A stretch of DNA of 64,000 bases from Dermatemys mawii. Its lineage: Eukaryota > Chordata > Testudines > Dermatemydidae. The notes under the pieces were generated by a model. It searched no databases. It was not told the origin of the DNA and saw only the letters and a list, made by a program, of their open reading frames with translations. The stretch is taken from assembly GCA_007922305.1 (NCBI GenBank), contig ML677335.1:18138246-18202245 (forward strand). Reading direction: 5' to 3'. This document shows, piece by piece, positions 11,921 through 23,744 of this stretch. Made by a program: the position numbers and the translations under genes. The number at the start of each line of letters is the position of its first letter. Position 1 is the first letter of the stretch.

Positions 11921-13146
11921 TATAATCATAGAAGATTAGGGTTGGCAGAAACCTCAGGAGGTCAAGTAGTCCAAATTCCTGCTCAAATCAGGAACAACCC
12001 CAACTAAATCATTCCAGCCAGGGTTTTGTCAAGCTGGGCCTTAAAAACTTCTAGGGCTGGAGATTCCACCACCTCCCTAGCTAACCCATTCCAGTGCTTC
12101 ACTACCCTCCTAGTGAAATTGTTTTTCCTAATATCCAACCTAGATCTCTCCCACTGCAACTTGAGACCATTGCTTCTTGTTCTGTCATCTCCCACCACTA
12201 AGAACAGCCTAGCTCCATCATCTTTAGAAACCCCCTTCAGTTAGTTGAAGGCAGCAATGAAATCCCCTTCACTCTTCTCTTCTACAGACTAAATAATCCT
12301 AGTTCCCTCCGCCTCTCCTCATAAATCATGTTCCCCAGTTCCCTAATCATTTTCATTGCCCTCCACTGGACTCTCTCCAATTTGTCTACCTCCTTTCAGT
12401 AGTGGGGGACTCAAAACTGGATGCAGTACTCCAGATGTGGCCTGAATAATGCCAAATAGAGGGGAATAATTACTTCCCTCAATCTGCTGGCAGTGCTCCT
12501 ATATGCCATTCACTTTTCTGGAAACAAGGGCACACTGTGGACTCCAGCTTCTTGATCACTGTAATCCTCAGGCCCTTTTCTGCAGAGCTGCTGTTTAGCC
12601 AGTCGGTCCCCAGCCTGTAGCAGTGTATAGGATTCTTCTGTCCTAAGTGCAGGACTCTGCACTCGTCCTTGTTAAACCTCATCAGATTTATTTTGGTCCA
12701 ACCCTCCTATTTGTCTAGCTCACCCTGGACCCTATCCCTACCCTCCAGTGTATCTACCTCTCCCCCCAGCTTAGTGTCATCCATAAACTTGCTGAGGGTA
12801 CAATCCATCCGATTATTCAGATGATGATTATTAAAGATGTTGAACAAAACCGGCCCCAGGAGCGACCCCTGGGGAACTCCGCTTGATACCGCTGTCAGCT
12901 AGACATCGAGCCATTGCTCATTATCCATTGAGCCCGACGATTTAGCCAGCTCTCTATTCACCTTTACTCCATTCATCCAATCCATACTTCTTTAACTTGC
13001 TTGCAAGAGTACTGTGGCAGACTGTATCAAAAGCTTTGCTAAAGTCAAGATATATCACATCCACCGCTTTCCCCATATCCCAGTTACCTTAGAGCCAGTC
13101 ATCTCATCATAGAAGACACTCAGGTTGTTAAGGCCTGACTTTCCCT
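11921..13146 (-). mobile_element. CR1 LINE, 3' part, interrupted by an LTR
   Basis: The + strand starts with the CR1 3' end in reverse ('tcatagaagattagggttgg') and continues for 1.2 kb. The minus-strand frame at 12004-12198 contains FTRRVVKHWNGLAREVVESP, the C-terminal end of the CR1 reverse-transcriptase ORF. Similarity runs to 'actttccct' at 13146 and resumes after the LTR at 14099 with tttgtgaatccatattgact. Several stops make it a dead copy. Confidence 0.9.
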
Positions 13147-14098
13147 TGTTATACTATTCAGAGCACACAGGATCTTTTATAAGAGGAAGGCAATACACCA
13201 TACTTTATTAAGAATACAACACAGTTAGCATATGTTTTTCAGTCACACACACATTATACACACAGTCCTGTCAGTTGATGTTCATAGTTACCAGTCTCTT
13301 GTTATAGCTCGAGTCAGTCTAATGGCCAGTTAGATTGAGCATGAGTAAGAAGCTGGGGGTCTCTGTTTGTCATGATCTGATGCTCCGAAGCTTTGCAAGA
13401 CTGAACCCAGAGTTTCATGGCAAAACAACCAAGCTATATATATTTATACCTTTAAATTTCCATTTGAGTCCATGCATTTTGCAATGTCATCCTGTAATCA
13501 TTAGTTTTTAAGTGATGTTAATCTTGGGGTTTCCCCACTGTCATCTTTTGATGGTTATTGTCCTGCTTTCCATCATCTTCTATTTGTTTTCTCACCTTCG
13601 GGGGTGCCTGCTCTCCTCTGAGGCCCGTCAATGCTGCTTAATATGTTTAGCATCCAATACAATGGATGTTTTCTGATTGTCTCCTGGTCTTTTCAAGTCT
13701 CTCACTTTTATTGACCATCTGGATATTTGTGATGGCTTCACACCTGTCTCTTCCTGATGCATGCATTCCTTTCACATAATCGGTCACACAATCTCTTACT
13801 GAAATCTTTAAAGGTAGCAGAATACAGAATACATTGTAAATTAAGTCTTGCTAAACCTTATAACTAAAACAGTTTACATTGGGGCTTTAGGCCCTTAACA
13901 TTTCTCTAATGTATTTATCATAGACACAATATAAAATCCTGTCTTTTACTAACTAAACTTCTTAACAGGTCCTAATTGAAATGCTTACTGGGAACATCAC
14001 ACAGTTTCAGACAGACAGTCCTTTCTGTTATAGAATGAAATTAAAGTTTACATCCATTCTTATAACAATCAGTACAATTATGAAATTTAGCTCTTACA
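13147..14098 (-). mobile_element. Solo LTR (952 bp) nested in CR1, with target duplication
   Basis: It begins TGTTATAC and ends CTCTTACA, and is flanked by CCCT at 13143-13146 and 14099-14102. Removing the LTR and one CCCT rejoins the CR1 consensus (gacttt-ccct-ttgtgaatcc), which fixes both ends. A 4-bp duplication is usual for gammaretrovirus-like (class I) endogenous retroviruses. An AATAAA on the minus strand near 13205 suggests minus orientation. There is no internal coding region. The same family is truncated at 1584-2180. Confidence 0.85.
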
Positions 14099-14445
14099 CC
14101 CTTTGTGAATCCATATTGACTGTTCTGATCACCTTCCTCTCCTCAAAGTGCTTCAAAATGGATTCCTTGAGGACCTGCTCCATGATTTTTCAGGGACTGA
14201 GGTGAGACTGACTGGTGTGTAGTTCCCCAGATTCTCCTTCTTCTCTTTTTTTAAAGATGGACACTATATTTGCCTTTTTCCAATAGTCCAGGTCACTACG
14301 AGTTTTCAAATATAATGGCCAAGGGCTCTGCAATCACATGAGCCAACTCCCTCAGCACCCTCAGGTGCATTAGATCCGGCCCTATGGACTTGTGCATGTC
14401 CAGCTTTTTCAAATAGTCCTTAACCTGTTCTTTCACCAATGGGGT
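14099..14445 (-). mobile_element. CR1 LINE, continuation beyond the LTR
   Basis: Continues the CR1 of 11921-13146: 'gaatccatattgactgttct', then 'caaaatggattccttgagga' and 'ctggtgtgtagttccccaga', all in the same reverse orientation. It fades near 14445. Confidence 0.85.
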
Positions 14446-14639
14446 GAACATGGAAGTTGTATTTTGGGAGCCTGTTGAGTTCTATTCTCCCCATGGACCA
14501 GACTTCACAGCGGGACTGTATCTGTGATTCACACAGAGTCACATGAGTCCTCATATAGTTTCATCATAGGGGAGTCCAGATGGCATTGTGGGATTTGTAG
14601 TCCTCCAGAGAGCCTGATCTGTAGGTCCTATGAGACAAT

Positions 14640-14887
14640 GCACTAATAGGGAAGTGCAGTTTAATGTTTTTGCCGAATTGATTTGAAACAAAGCATTTCA
14701 GGTTAGCTAAAGTGAAATATTCCAGTATGTATTTCCCAAAGAGAAATATCTTGTTTCCATTTTTCTAACAGAAAAATCAAACAGTCTTGGAAAAACAGAA
14801 ATTTTCCAATAAAAAAAATTGATTTTGTGGACAATAAATTTTCCATCTTAATGATTTTCTTGTGGCAAATTCCCACCCAGGTCTACT
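14640..14887. repeat. AT-rich miniature element (second copy)
   Basis: Composition and words (gaaatattcc, aaattttccaat, ggcaaattcccacccaggtc) parallel those at 11616-11870. The boundaries are approximate. Confidence 0.35.
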
Positions 14888-17800
14888 TACTTTCCTAAAT
14901 TTACAAGACTAAGATATCCTAGTATAAGCACCGTATGGGTATAATTGCATTGGCACTAGGGGGGGTTATACTGTACCAGTTTGAAACCAGTATAATTTAA
15001 GTGATACAAAAACTATAGACAAGCTGTAGTGCTTGCTCAGTCTCTCCACAGCATTCCTGTCCCAAACCATTCTAGATGTGAATTATGGTAATTATTTCTC
15101 TGAAGCTTAATAATCTAATCAGCCTATTTGAAACCCACCTCTCTCTACAGCTTTGTCCAAATTTTTCTGTATTGGTGAAACTCCACTTGCAAAGCAGAAT
15201 TAATTTATAGGACATCTTAAAAATCCAACCCCCCTTAAACTACTAGTATTCCCACTGTCTTTTTGTGGGTGAAACTGCAATGAAGCAGAAAAATGCTGAC
15301 ATGTTCTTAAAGTAGACAAACCCAAAATGCTTTGTTTCCAAGAGAAAATGTTCCAGTGAGTGTGCTGGCCAGTCATGGAAATTAGTACTGCTTATATGAT
15401 GACAGTGTAGTCTTTGCCAAATTGTATGTGGCTGCTTAGAGACAAGTCTTTGTAAATGGACGAATGCGTTAGGGACATGAGCAGGAAAAATCAGCAACGT
15501 GTGATCAGTCAGTCAAACAGTGAACCACTATAAGTACAAAAAGAAACTAGATAGTATAATTTCAAATTGAGTAAATCTGCCATTTCTGAAAAGGAACACT
15601 CTCTTTATTTCAACAGAAATTAGACAGGTTTGCCAACATTTTAAGTGACCTTTATAACAAGGACTAACCTCCATTGTACTGCATTGTATTGTAGAGTATT
15701 GCTTAGCTTCTCTTGATCTTTCTGCAGGACTTCCTTGTAAAATATAGAACATTTTCAGTCCAAAAATCCCTTCTCATTTCCTTATCTGAGTCATACATAA
15801 TTTGAAAGAAACGATTCCGTGTTTGGGAGCATTCTAGGCTTTTATGGGTAATGCAGGAAATGTTTATAATCAACATGAAAGACACTAAACAGATCCTTAA
15901 CATTAGAACCGTCTGAAAAGTACAATTCATTCGCTTATCCATTTGTGTTTGCTGTAAATACTAAATTATAATGTTGCTGAAAAAGGTTAAGCTTTTCATT
16001 ACAGCGTGAGTTGAATGAATTTGGCGAGTCTCTTGTGTGTCTGTAGCCTTGGGAGAGGTGTGGAGTATGCTTAATGTTGTGACTGGATGTTTTCCGGAAC
16101 TTGTAAGTTCTTTAGTTTTGTGTATTTGTGTGGATATGTTTTGCCCTTAGCAGTTTTCGCTGGTTTTTAATAAGCCTTTGTTTGTGGAAACAGTCAGAAT
16201 GTGTCTAGTTTGTGGTACTACTTCATCAATCATCTTTCTATTTAATGTTTTTGAAAACAGCCCTCTGCCTTTTTTGAAAGCTTCTCTCCTGTCTTTCACA
16301 TCATGCTTTTCTTTCATATTGTAGTTAGTAATGTTTGGCTTCTTCCATTGCTCATTTCTCATTACCTGTTTGTCCCTTGCTAACACTTTTCTCCCCCTCC
16401 ACCTATTTCTCCTTCTTTGCATACTCTGTATTGTCTTCTCCATTCCTTCAGTTATTATCTTTCCATTTCTTACTCTTCTTTTCTCCAGTAATCTCACTTC
16501 TTCTCAATCACCCTCTTTCTTCTTTTTTTCTGACCAGTTTCCCCAACCTCTCCTTATAGTCACCTCACACATCCTTTTCATCCCAGTGCATCTAAACACT
16601 TGTGATAAGCAGAATTTTGCTCCAACCATAGACCACTGGGTAAATTGTTCTTTCCTTGTCCTTGCTGCAGAGGGGGTTACTGAAAATAGAAAGGGGGTTT
16701 TCAGTCACTCTTCAGAGGAGTGCAGTGAACACAGGTTTTATCTTCCTTTTTTGGGGAGATGGAAGGGTATAGATAGTTCACAGATTGACTTTCCCTAGGA
16801 GATAGCTAGGGCACTAGCCATCAGTTTTTTCTGCATTGATGGGAACAGTGAACAACAGCCAATAAGTGATGGTGTTTCCTGGTAAAGGAGGCACTGAATT
16901 GTACTAAATCTGTGCCTAGGTGGCCTGGCTCTACAGCCAGAGGGAAATGGCCAGCCCACAAAGTGAGCAAATGTGCAGTTGTCTAGCACTCACTGAACAT
17001 ACGACCAATGTCCTATGATCCTTGCTGATGTTTGAGCCCGCTTATGGAAATGATACAGCAGAGCTGGAAATGCTGAATGTACACAATTTATGGAGGCATT
17101 TCCAGCACTAGATCCACTGAATGGTAGCCATACGAGAGGTGGGTAATAATAGCGGAATATGGGTAACCAGAACTATAAAGCTGTACAGGTCGTCTTTATG
17201 CAGAAACCATTCTGTCAAATTTCAGATGTTATCAGACCACACTGAATTTTAAGGCGGTATTTATTATTTGATCAAGCTCATTAAGTTGGACAATTCATCC
17301 AATTTACCGTTGGAAGAATGTCTGTAGGAACAGCATTGTTACTGAGGGACTTTATTTAATTCATCTTAACTGTTTACAATTTATCATAATCAAATGAAAA
17401 GAAAAAAGAGGGGTAACTAGATTTAATGAAAACACCTAAACATTGCAGTCTGTAGTTGGAAGAATTTGATTTCAGTTTAACATATTGTTTTTTGTGGAGG
17501 TGTTGGGCTTCAGAATATTTGTTAGATGAGGTTTTTCAAAGAAAAGAGACATTGGTATATGAAGTACATTTTGCAATCTCTGGCATTCAGTGTATAGGAT
17601 TTTACTGGTGCTACAGATGTCCCTGCTGCTTGCTTTGCTTAGTGTGTCATCTTGTCATTCCAGGAAACTCTTCTATGTATTTATAGCTTATTCTGTTTAT
17701 ATTTCATTGGTGTTGGAATTTTTATTGAGAGTTTTGCTTTGCGTTAGTCCATTATTCACTGGAAGAAGTAAGTTAGTTGCATGATACCTCATGTAGTAAC

Positions 17801-19072
17801 ATAACCTGTTTTTAAAATCTCCACAAACATCTGTTTACCAATAGAAACCAGTTTAGCTCCAAAAACCCCTGTATTTTAGGAACTGGATTTAGGCAAAACT
17901 GTATACATTTGATTAATCTGTCAGTCTCAGTTCTGTATTTTGACTGTCTGATCTTAGCTTCTGGGTTCTGTCTAGTTTTAGAAATAAAAAAGCTAAATTT
18001 GGAACATCTTTTACTGTTGCTGTACAAATTATTTGCCTGGCTGACTTAATTCCTTTGCTATTCATCTGTGAGAGTGACCACTTCACTATTTTCTGAAGAT
18101 GTAGCTGTAAAGGAGATAGAAATGCTGTTTTGCTAGGAGTAGTTTTCCTTCTTTACCAGGATTCCACAGCATATGTATGGGACTTCAAAGCATTCTCAGT
18201 TATAGCTATGTAGCACCCATTGAGAAAACTAAACAATTACCTGTATTTAAAGCTCCCACTAAAATCATTTTTCCTTACAATAATGAACAATATTGAATGT
18301 TGCCAGCAAAATGTCTGCAGAAGAATGTCTTAAATGGCAGCACTTATAAATACCTTGATAGTATTACCAGAGAAAATGATTTCATCTTATCTATTTTATA
18401 TCAGTTATCATAACTGATAGCACTCTAAAATCATGGCATATTAATTGTTAGATGGAGTTATTGCTTTGATCCAGTATAACACCAAAAAGATATGTCACAT
18501 TGATTATTTTAATTGAAAGTGAATGAGTTAAGGGCTGGCATTTTGTTAGTTTCCTTTTCTCCCCAAACCACTGGCTATTTGCAGAGGAAGGGGAAGTCCC
18601 TGACAGTTTGTTTTCTTAGGGAAGTCTCCATTATTTTTGGTTTCCTATCTTAGTAAATATAAATCTATTTCATTAGAGTAACACTGCATGCATTTTCATC
18701 CCAGTAGTGTTTTGTGTATGTTGTAATACCAAAACAGTTCATCTATTTTTTTTCACCATTTTTATGTATTGTTGTCTTAAACTCTCATTGTTATGGCCCA
18801 AAGATATTTGGCAATAGTCTTTGGAACCAATTGGTGGGTTTTTTTCTCTCTTTAGTATCTCATGTTGTCATCCCAAGATAAAGGGTCTGATCACATAAAT
18901 TAGAAAGCATCCTCATTAGCATCAGTGGGAGTCAGGCTTCTTCAGCATTGTATTGGAGATGCTTGACACCTTGTAGGGTAATGCCCTCTCTCATAATCTG
19001 TGTTAACCTTTCATATCTTCAGTGCAGTGTGAAATAGCCTTGGTTAAATATGTTCTTCTCTTCTTCCACCAG
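14888..19072. other. SGMS1 intron, no gene seen
   Basis: About 4.2 kb without a recognisable repeat or exon. A pyrimidine-rich tract at 16330-16560 opens long frames on both strands (Leu/Ser/Phe-rich on +, Arg/Lys-rich on -), which is compositional. Nothing resembles an SGMS1 exon until the acceptor at 19071-19072. Confidence 0.5.
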
Positions 19073-19226
19073 CTCTTTGGAGATTGGGAGTCTCACCTGA
19101 GGAGGATAATGAAATTGCTTGCTGGAGGGGGGTTATCTATCACAGGATCCCACAACATGTGTGGTGACTATCTGTACAGCGGCCACACAGTCATGTTAAC
19201 ACTTACATATTTATTTATCAAAGAGT
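19073..19226 (+). CDS. SGMS1: SGMS1 coding exon with catalytic His285
   Basis: Fifty-one codons plus one base, from LFGDWESHLRRIMKLL to TLTYLFIKE. The acceptor is cttccaccag and the donor is GTAAGT, leaving phase 1 so that T joins AT of the next exon to give Tyr299. The segment contains the lipid phosphatase/phosphotransferase signature CGDYLYSGHT. Counting back from a 413-residue protein places its His at position 285, the first member of the known SMS catalytic triad, which faces the Golgi lumen. The GGGLSITGSHNMCGD stretch is the D3 motif region of the family. Sequence identity to mammalian SMS1 is very high, with a few conservative changes such as ESH for EAQ. Confidence 0.97.
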
Positions 19227-19684
19227 GTAAGTTCATTACAATGTTTATGGAATTTAATTTGTATATAATTTACGATTAAAGAATGTTCACGGTCTTGATC
19301 CATTAATGGTATTAGAGAGAAAAACCCAGCTTGTTCAAGTCTATTCAGTAATGTAAGACCATAATATATGCTTTATTGAATATGAAAACCGGTGATAATG
19401 GAGTAAAACACTACTGTATGATTTATACTTGGATTATTCTTTCGTATTAAAGTGTATTTTGACTACAACATTATGTAAAACATATTTCATGCTCACTGAA
19501 TATAGTGCTTTTGATTCAAGAATTTCAATAGTTTAAAAACACAAACCTTACAATACTTCAGTTTAGTAGATACATATTAGCATAGTTGGGAAATGTGGCA
19601 CAAAAAAACCTAAGTGTCTTTCCCAAAGATACTAGAAGTTGTGTGTATACAACTGAAGGGATGATCAGACCCAAAAGTGTGTAT

Positions 19685-19686
<2 letters not shown>

Positions 19687-19732
<46 letters not shown>
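19687..19732. repeat. (AC)n microsatellite, about 23 units
   Basis: Uninterrupted AC dinucleotides followed by a TCTCACTCACTCTC tail. It lies inside the SGMS1 intron after the exon at 19073. Confidence 0.98.
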
Positions 19733-19735
<3 letters not shown>

Positions 19736-19939
19736 CACTCACTCTCAATATGTCAGGGAAGAGGATATAGGGGGAAAGGATTTACAGTAGTCATGTAGTA
19801 TGTAGAATTACAATCTCAAAGTACTTTATAAGATTATAGATACTTCTATTTTTATAGACTGAGATAAACTAGCCGAAGAGTCACAGTGTAATTTTTTGAG
19901 AATTCAATTAGTGTTCCCCGTTTTTCAGTATCTGACTGT

Positions 19940-20560
19940 TGTCAGATGGCATGCATGTTGCTCTCTCTGTATGCTATCCTAGCCCTGCAGAGTGTTGGTT
20001 CAGCAAACCTTGATAGTACTATCCAGAAAGACCACATGCACTGTTCAGTGACAGAAGTACTCAGCCAGGTTTATTGCTGTCAAGGCACAGTACGAGTGCC
20101 TTGGCTCTGTGGTTACAAGTGAGCAAACATGAATGCCCAGCGGAAAGGACTGGCAGTCAGCAGGCAGAATCTGCTGTCCCCTAGGCCACATAAATGATTA
20201 AGGCAAAGTACCCTGACTTCTGTAGACTAACAACTTATGTACCACCTTATGTGTTTAATGACATCTGCTTGTTATCTCCCTTTGTATCTTGCTCCAGGCA
20301 TGATCTCGGCAAAACATCGCTATTTATCACTTTGTCAAACCCTCTTATCTGGTGTCAGGAAGTACCTGGGCTAATTTTTTAGTGTGTGTCTACACACATA
20401 CCCAGTATCTGTTGCTTCTTAGGAGCTTGTGTTTTAGCAACACTAGCAATACTTTTGCCAAGGTCATGTATCTGACAATAACCTTGTAGCATCTGATTTA
20501 ATACATGGCTTGACTTTGGTTCATGACATGCCTTAACTTTGATGACTGTGGTTCAAGCTT
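19940..20560 (-). mobile_element. Possible LTR fragment
   Basis: Contains 'cagccaggtttattgctgtc', which on the minus strand gives a CAATAAACC poly(A)-signal context like that of sauropsid endogenous retrovirus LTRs. Flanking GC-balanced sequence differs from the surrounding AT-rich intron. No termini or target duplication could be fixed. Confidence 0.3.
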
Positions 20561-20900
20561 CAGATTTTACACCAGGCCCAGTGCTCCAGGCTCTCTCTCT
20601 TTCCCACACCTATGAATACATTTTTTAAAAAGATAAACATTACTTTTCAAATTGAGAAGTAAACATTAATTATTTTGTTATTTTGCAGTCAGATCTTTTC
20701 TGCCCTAAACCTTAGGGCTAATGTAATGACAGTCATTACAAAAAGTCTTATTGTGCAATTCACATGTTCAGTTGTTGTCTAACAGTCTCCTGTTTCTAAA
20801 TATAAATTACTGACTTCCAGAGTAATACATTAGTGTTTTTAAGTAATGTTATCAGTGCTCTTTTATGTGATTAAATAGTGGTTATTTTTCTTGCTTTCAG

Positions 20901-21067
20901 ATTCACCTCGGCGACTTTGGTGGTATCATTGGATTTGTTGGGCTCTTAGCATAGTTGGGATGTTCTGTATTCTCTTGGCTCATGACCACTACACTGTGGA
21001 TGTGGTGGTGGCTTACTACATCACTACAAGACTTTTCTGGTGGTATCATACAATGGCCAATCAACAA
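20901..21067 (+). CDS. SGMS1: SGMS1 coding exon with catalytic His328 and Asp332
   Basis: Two bases finish the split Tyr299 codon and 55 codons follow, from SPRRLWWYHWICW to FWWYHTMANQQ. The acceptor is ttgctttcag and the donor is GTGAGT. The AHDHYTVDVVVAYY block is the D4 motif of sphingomyelin synthases. His and Asp in HYTVD fall at 328 and 332 and complete the catalytic triad with His285 of the previous exon. The aromatic-rich flanks are the last transmembrane helices. Reading runs on past the donor into the intron to a stop at 21121, but the exact phase-0 fit to the exon at 23565 shows the splice is used. Confidence 0.97.
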
Positions 21068-22536
21068 GTGAGTTTTCCCCCAAATATTTGGTTCTCCTTG
21101 GCTCTTCATCTCCTTCTTTAGAATGTCAATGGATGAGTTATGATATGTTGTTTTGAGACTTTTAACCTGGAAATATGAATGTATTATTCTCCCTTCACAT
21201 TGTGCCTTATGGGAGAGAACAGAAGACAAACCCGAAGAATTCCTAAAATCCAAACTTGTACAGAACACTTAAAATCAAAAACTCTAGAATTTCCAGTGAT
21301 GGCAGAGAAGCATGACAGATTTATTTTTCCATGCCAGTGGGGCTCCATTACTCTTATCTTGATCACCAAAAATGTAGGAAAGCCTACTCCCAAACAAGAA
21401 GTCCGCCTTCATTCTTTAATTTTGGGCAATGTGAAGAAAGGGGGTAAAGCCTTTCTTGATCTCCAGATGTTCTGTAGCCTGCTTGTGCACTTTTAGCCAT
21501 TTTTAAAAAGTCGGCCACCATTACTTTTGATGGGACCGAAGCCAGGCTGCTCTGAGTAAAAAGAGCCATTGTCCTAAAGCATCTGCAAGTGGAAGTGAAG
21601 TTGCACCTAGTAAGATGGCTGCCCTTTTCCCCTTGAAAATAATTAGACAAAAGCCAGTCTGCTTTCATTTTTCCTGTGTGGTCCCGGCAGGAGACAGTGG
21701 AACTTAAGTGAGGGTGTCCTTACTCAGCATCCAGCTGCAGTGACTGTGATACTTCATTAGCCATTTCAGGGTGATTGAATAGCAGTGCTGTACAGTTTAG
21801 GAATATAGAGGCCCATAATTGACTTCAGAGAACTTGGGTCCTTCAGTCCTTTTCATGAAGAGTAGGAGAACACTGAATAGAAAGAGATCATCTTTATGGG
21901 ATAGACCAGGTGCGTGATATTAGTTCTGTAGTCTTGTCAGGAATCTTATCCCAGAGGCACAAGACAAGGGGTCTACATTACAGTTTGTGCTGTATAATAC
22001 AAGGTAAATTATTAATGTGATTATTGCCATCCATGATCATGGATTATACCTCTATTTTCACTGTATTACTGAGAGCTGGTTCAATTACAGTACATCATCA
22101 TTATTTTCTCCTCTCTGGTATGTGGTTCAGCATTAGCTCATATGCAATTTGGAAACTGGCACAGCTGTGCTGGCTGCGTCTCACAGTAGATGAAGGAGAT
22201 CTCCCATTTCTAACCTGGATTCACTGGAATGGGTCTACCTTGCCTATGAGCCTCTAGAGATATAACAATATTTCATTTTCATTCAATGGGCCACTTGCTT
22301 ATATTTCCTACTAGGGCTAATATGGTGCTTGCCCAGTTTGGCACTGGATTCACTATGTCATCGAACCATCCAAACAGTGTCTGTCCAAAAGTTGACTTGG
22401 TTGAACTACAGCTGGCTTAAGTTGACCCAAGACAAGAGTCAAGAGGTGTTTGAGGATTAGGGAAAGCAAAAAGAGGTTATGGCAGAGTTTATTAGCCCCT
22501 TTAACTGTATTGGGGTCTGTCTATCTTTTGCTACTG
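21068..22536. other. SGMS1 intron, no recognised element
   Basis: Runs from the GTGAGT donor to the MITE at 22537. Small overlapping frames at 21179-21668 on both strands have no family motif. Confidence 0.4.
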
Positions 22537-22771
22537 AAGACATATCTACACTGCCCCACAGTTCAGACTAAGGAGTAATGTAAATAGTATTGCACTGTTA
22601 ACTCCCACATGTGGATGCTATAGTCACAAATGTAAAGGTCCTGAGTTCTCACTGATGCAACATTAGTGTCACCTCAGGAACTTTAGTTTTGCTCCCACAG
22701 CTTCTATCAGGGGAGCTCTACTACTGACACCATCCATTAGTCCAAACTGTGGGACAGTGTAGACATGCCCT
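22537..22771. mobile_element. Miniature hAT-like element with 27-bp terminal inverted repeats
   Basis: The left end reads AAGACATATCTACACTGCCC and on to CACAGTT. The right end reversed reads AGGGCATGTCTACACTGTCC and on to CACAGTT, so about 24 of 27 bases pair. The consensus AGGGCATGTCTACACT is a common nonautonomous hAT terminus in turtles. No clear target duplication remains. Confidence 0.75.
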
Positions 22772-23564
22772 GAAGTTGGCAACCTTAGACTGTGTTGATT
22801 CCTTACCTGTTTCTGGATTCCCAAACGATTCCAGAAGCCAAGTGTGGTTTTTGCCAGTTTGTGACTTTTTTCCCCTTCAGGTATGAATCTCTCCAGAATC
22901 ATTCATGTTTTAATAACCTTCATACTGGGTTGCTGAAAAGTTAAGGGATAGCCACTCAGAAACTTTACCTACTGCATTGCTTGAACACCAAATTATTTAT
23001 GGAGGTTTCACACAAGAAGCTTGCCTGTGCTCAATACAACTGGCTTGCTTTATACATGGTACTGGAAAGTTCTTCATAGTTTGGATTCTCCAGCTGTCTG
23101 TAAAGATTCTCTCACCTAGGACAACTTCTTGACAGTTGAGACTTGCTGTTCCTGTGGAACTGACGACCCATAGAGGACAGAGAGTTCTCAGAGGGCTTCC
23201 AGATCCATAACTTGCTTACTCACTTGGCCCAGCGGAGCTGCAGTTTGACTGTTAGGACATGTTCTGTTTGTTCAGACTTTCATGGGAGGGAGGAAGGAAA
23301 GTTTTTCAGGGGCAATGGATAGGAAGCATATGAAAAAATAATTATTTTTATCCAGCTGAAGTTTTGTCAACATGGGTTGGTTTTGGTATGTGTTCATATA
23401 GTTAATGTAAATGTATGTAGAGCTAGGAGGCAGGTACTATGTAAATTGAAACAATAAATGTGTGGAGAATCGCAGAAGATGGTGGCAAACAGAAGGTGCA
23501 TTAAAGTAATGAGATAAATTGTTGTGCTTGTTTGTAATTATTTTTCCTAATTATCTTTGCGCAG

Positions 23565-23744
23565 GTGCTAAAAGAAGCTTCCCAAACTAACCTCCTTGCC
23601 CAGGTGTGGTGGTACAGGCCTTTCCAGTACTTTGAAAAGAATGTTCAAGGAATTGTACCTCGCTCTTACCATTGGCCCTTTCCTTGGCCAGTGCTGCATC
23701 TCGGAAGGCAAGCTAAATACAGCAGATTAGTGAATGACACATAA
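23565..23744 (+). CDS. SGMS1: SGMS1 terminal coding exon and stop
   Basis: The acceptor is ctttgcgcag. Fifty-nine codons follow, from VLKEASQTNLLAQVWWYRPF to KYSRLVNDT, then TAA. This is the cytosolic C-terminal tail of SMS1, including the QYFEKNVQGIVPRSYHWPFP stretch and the SMS1-type ending RLVNDT, which separates it from SGMS2. With the three preceding exons the window supplies residues 209-413 with no indel relative to the usual 413-residue length, so the gene looks intact. Confidence 0.97.
   Translation: MLKEASQTNLLAQVWWYRPFQYFEKNVQGIVPRSYHWPFPWPVLHLGRQAKYSRLVNDT

Noticed and set aside
16147..16798. Long overlapping frames on both strands (116 codons -, 155 codons +)
   Set aside because: They follow a pyrimidine-rich tract in an SGMS1 intron. 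One strand is Leu/Ser/Phe-rich and the other Arg/Lys-rich, as expected from composition. No domain, splice signal or start context.
20903..21268. 121-codon minus-strand frame
   Set aside because: Antisense to the SGMS1 exon 20901-21067, which has clear splice sites and catalytic residues.
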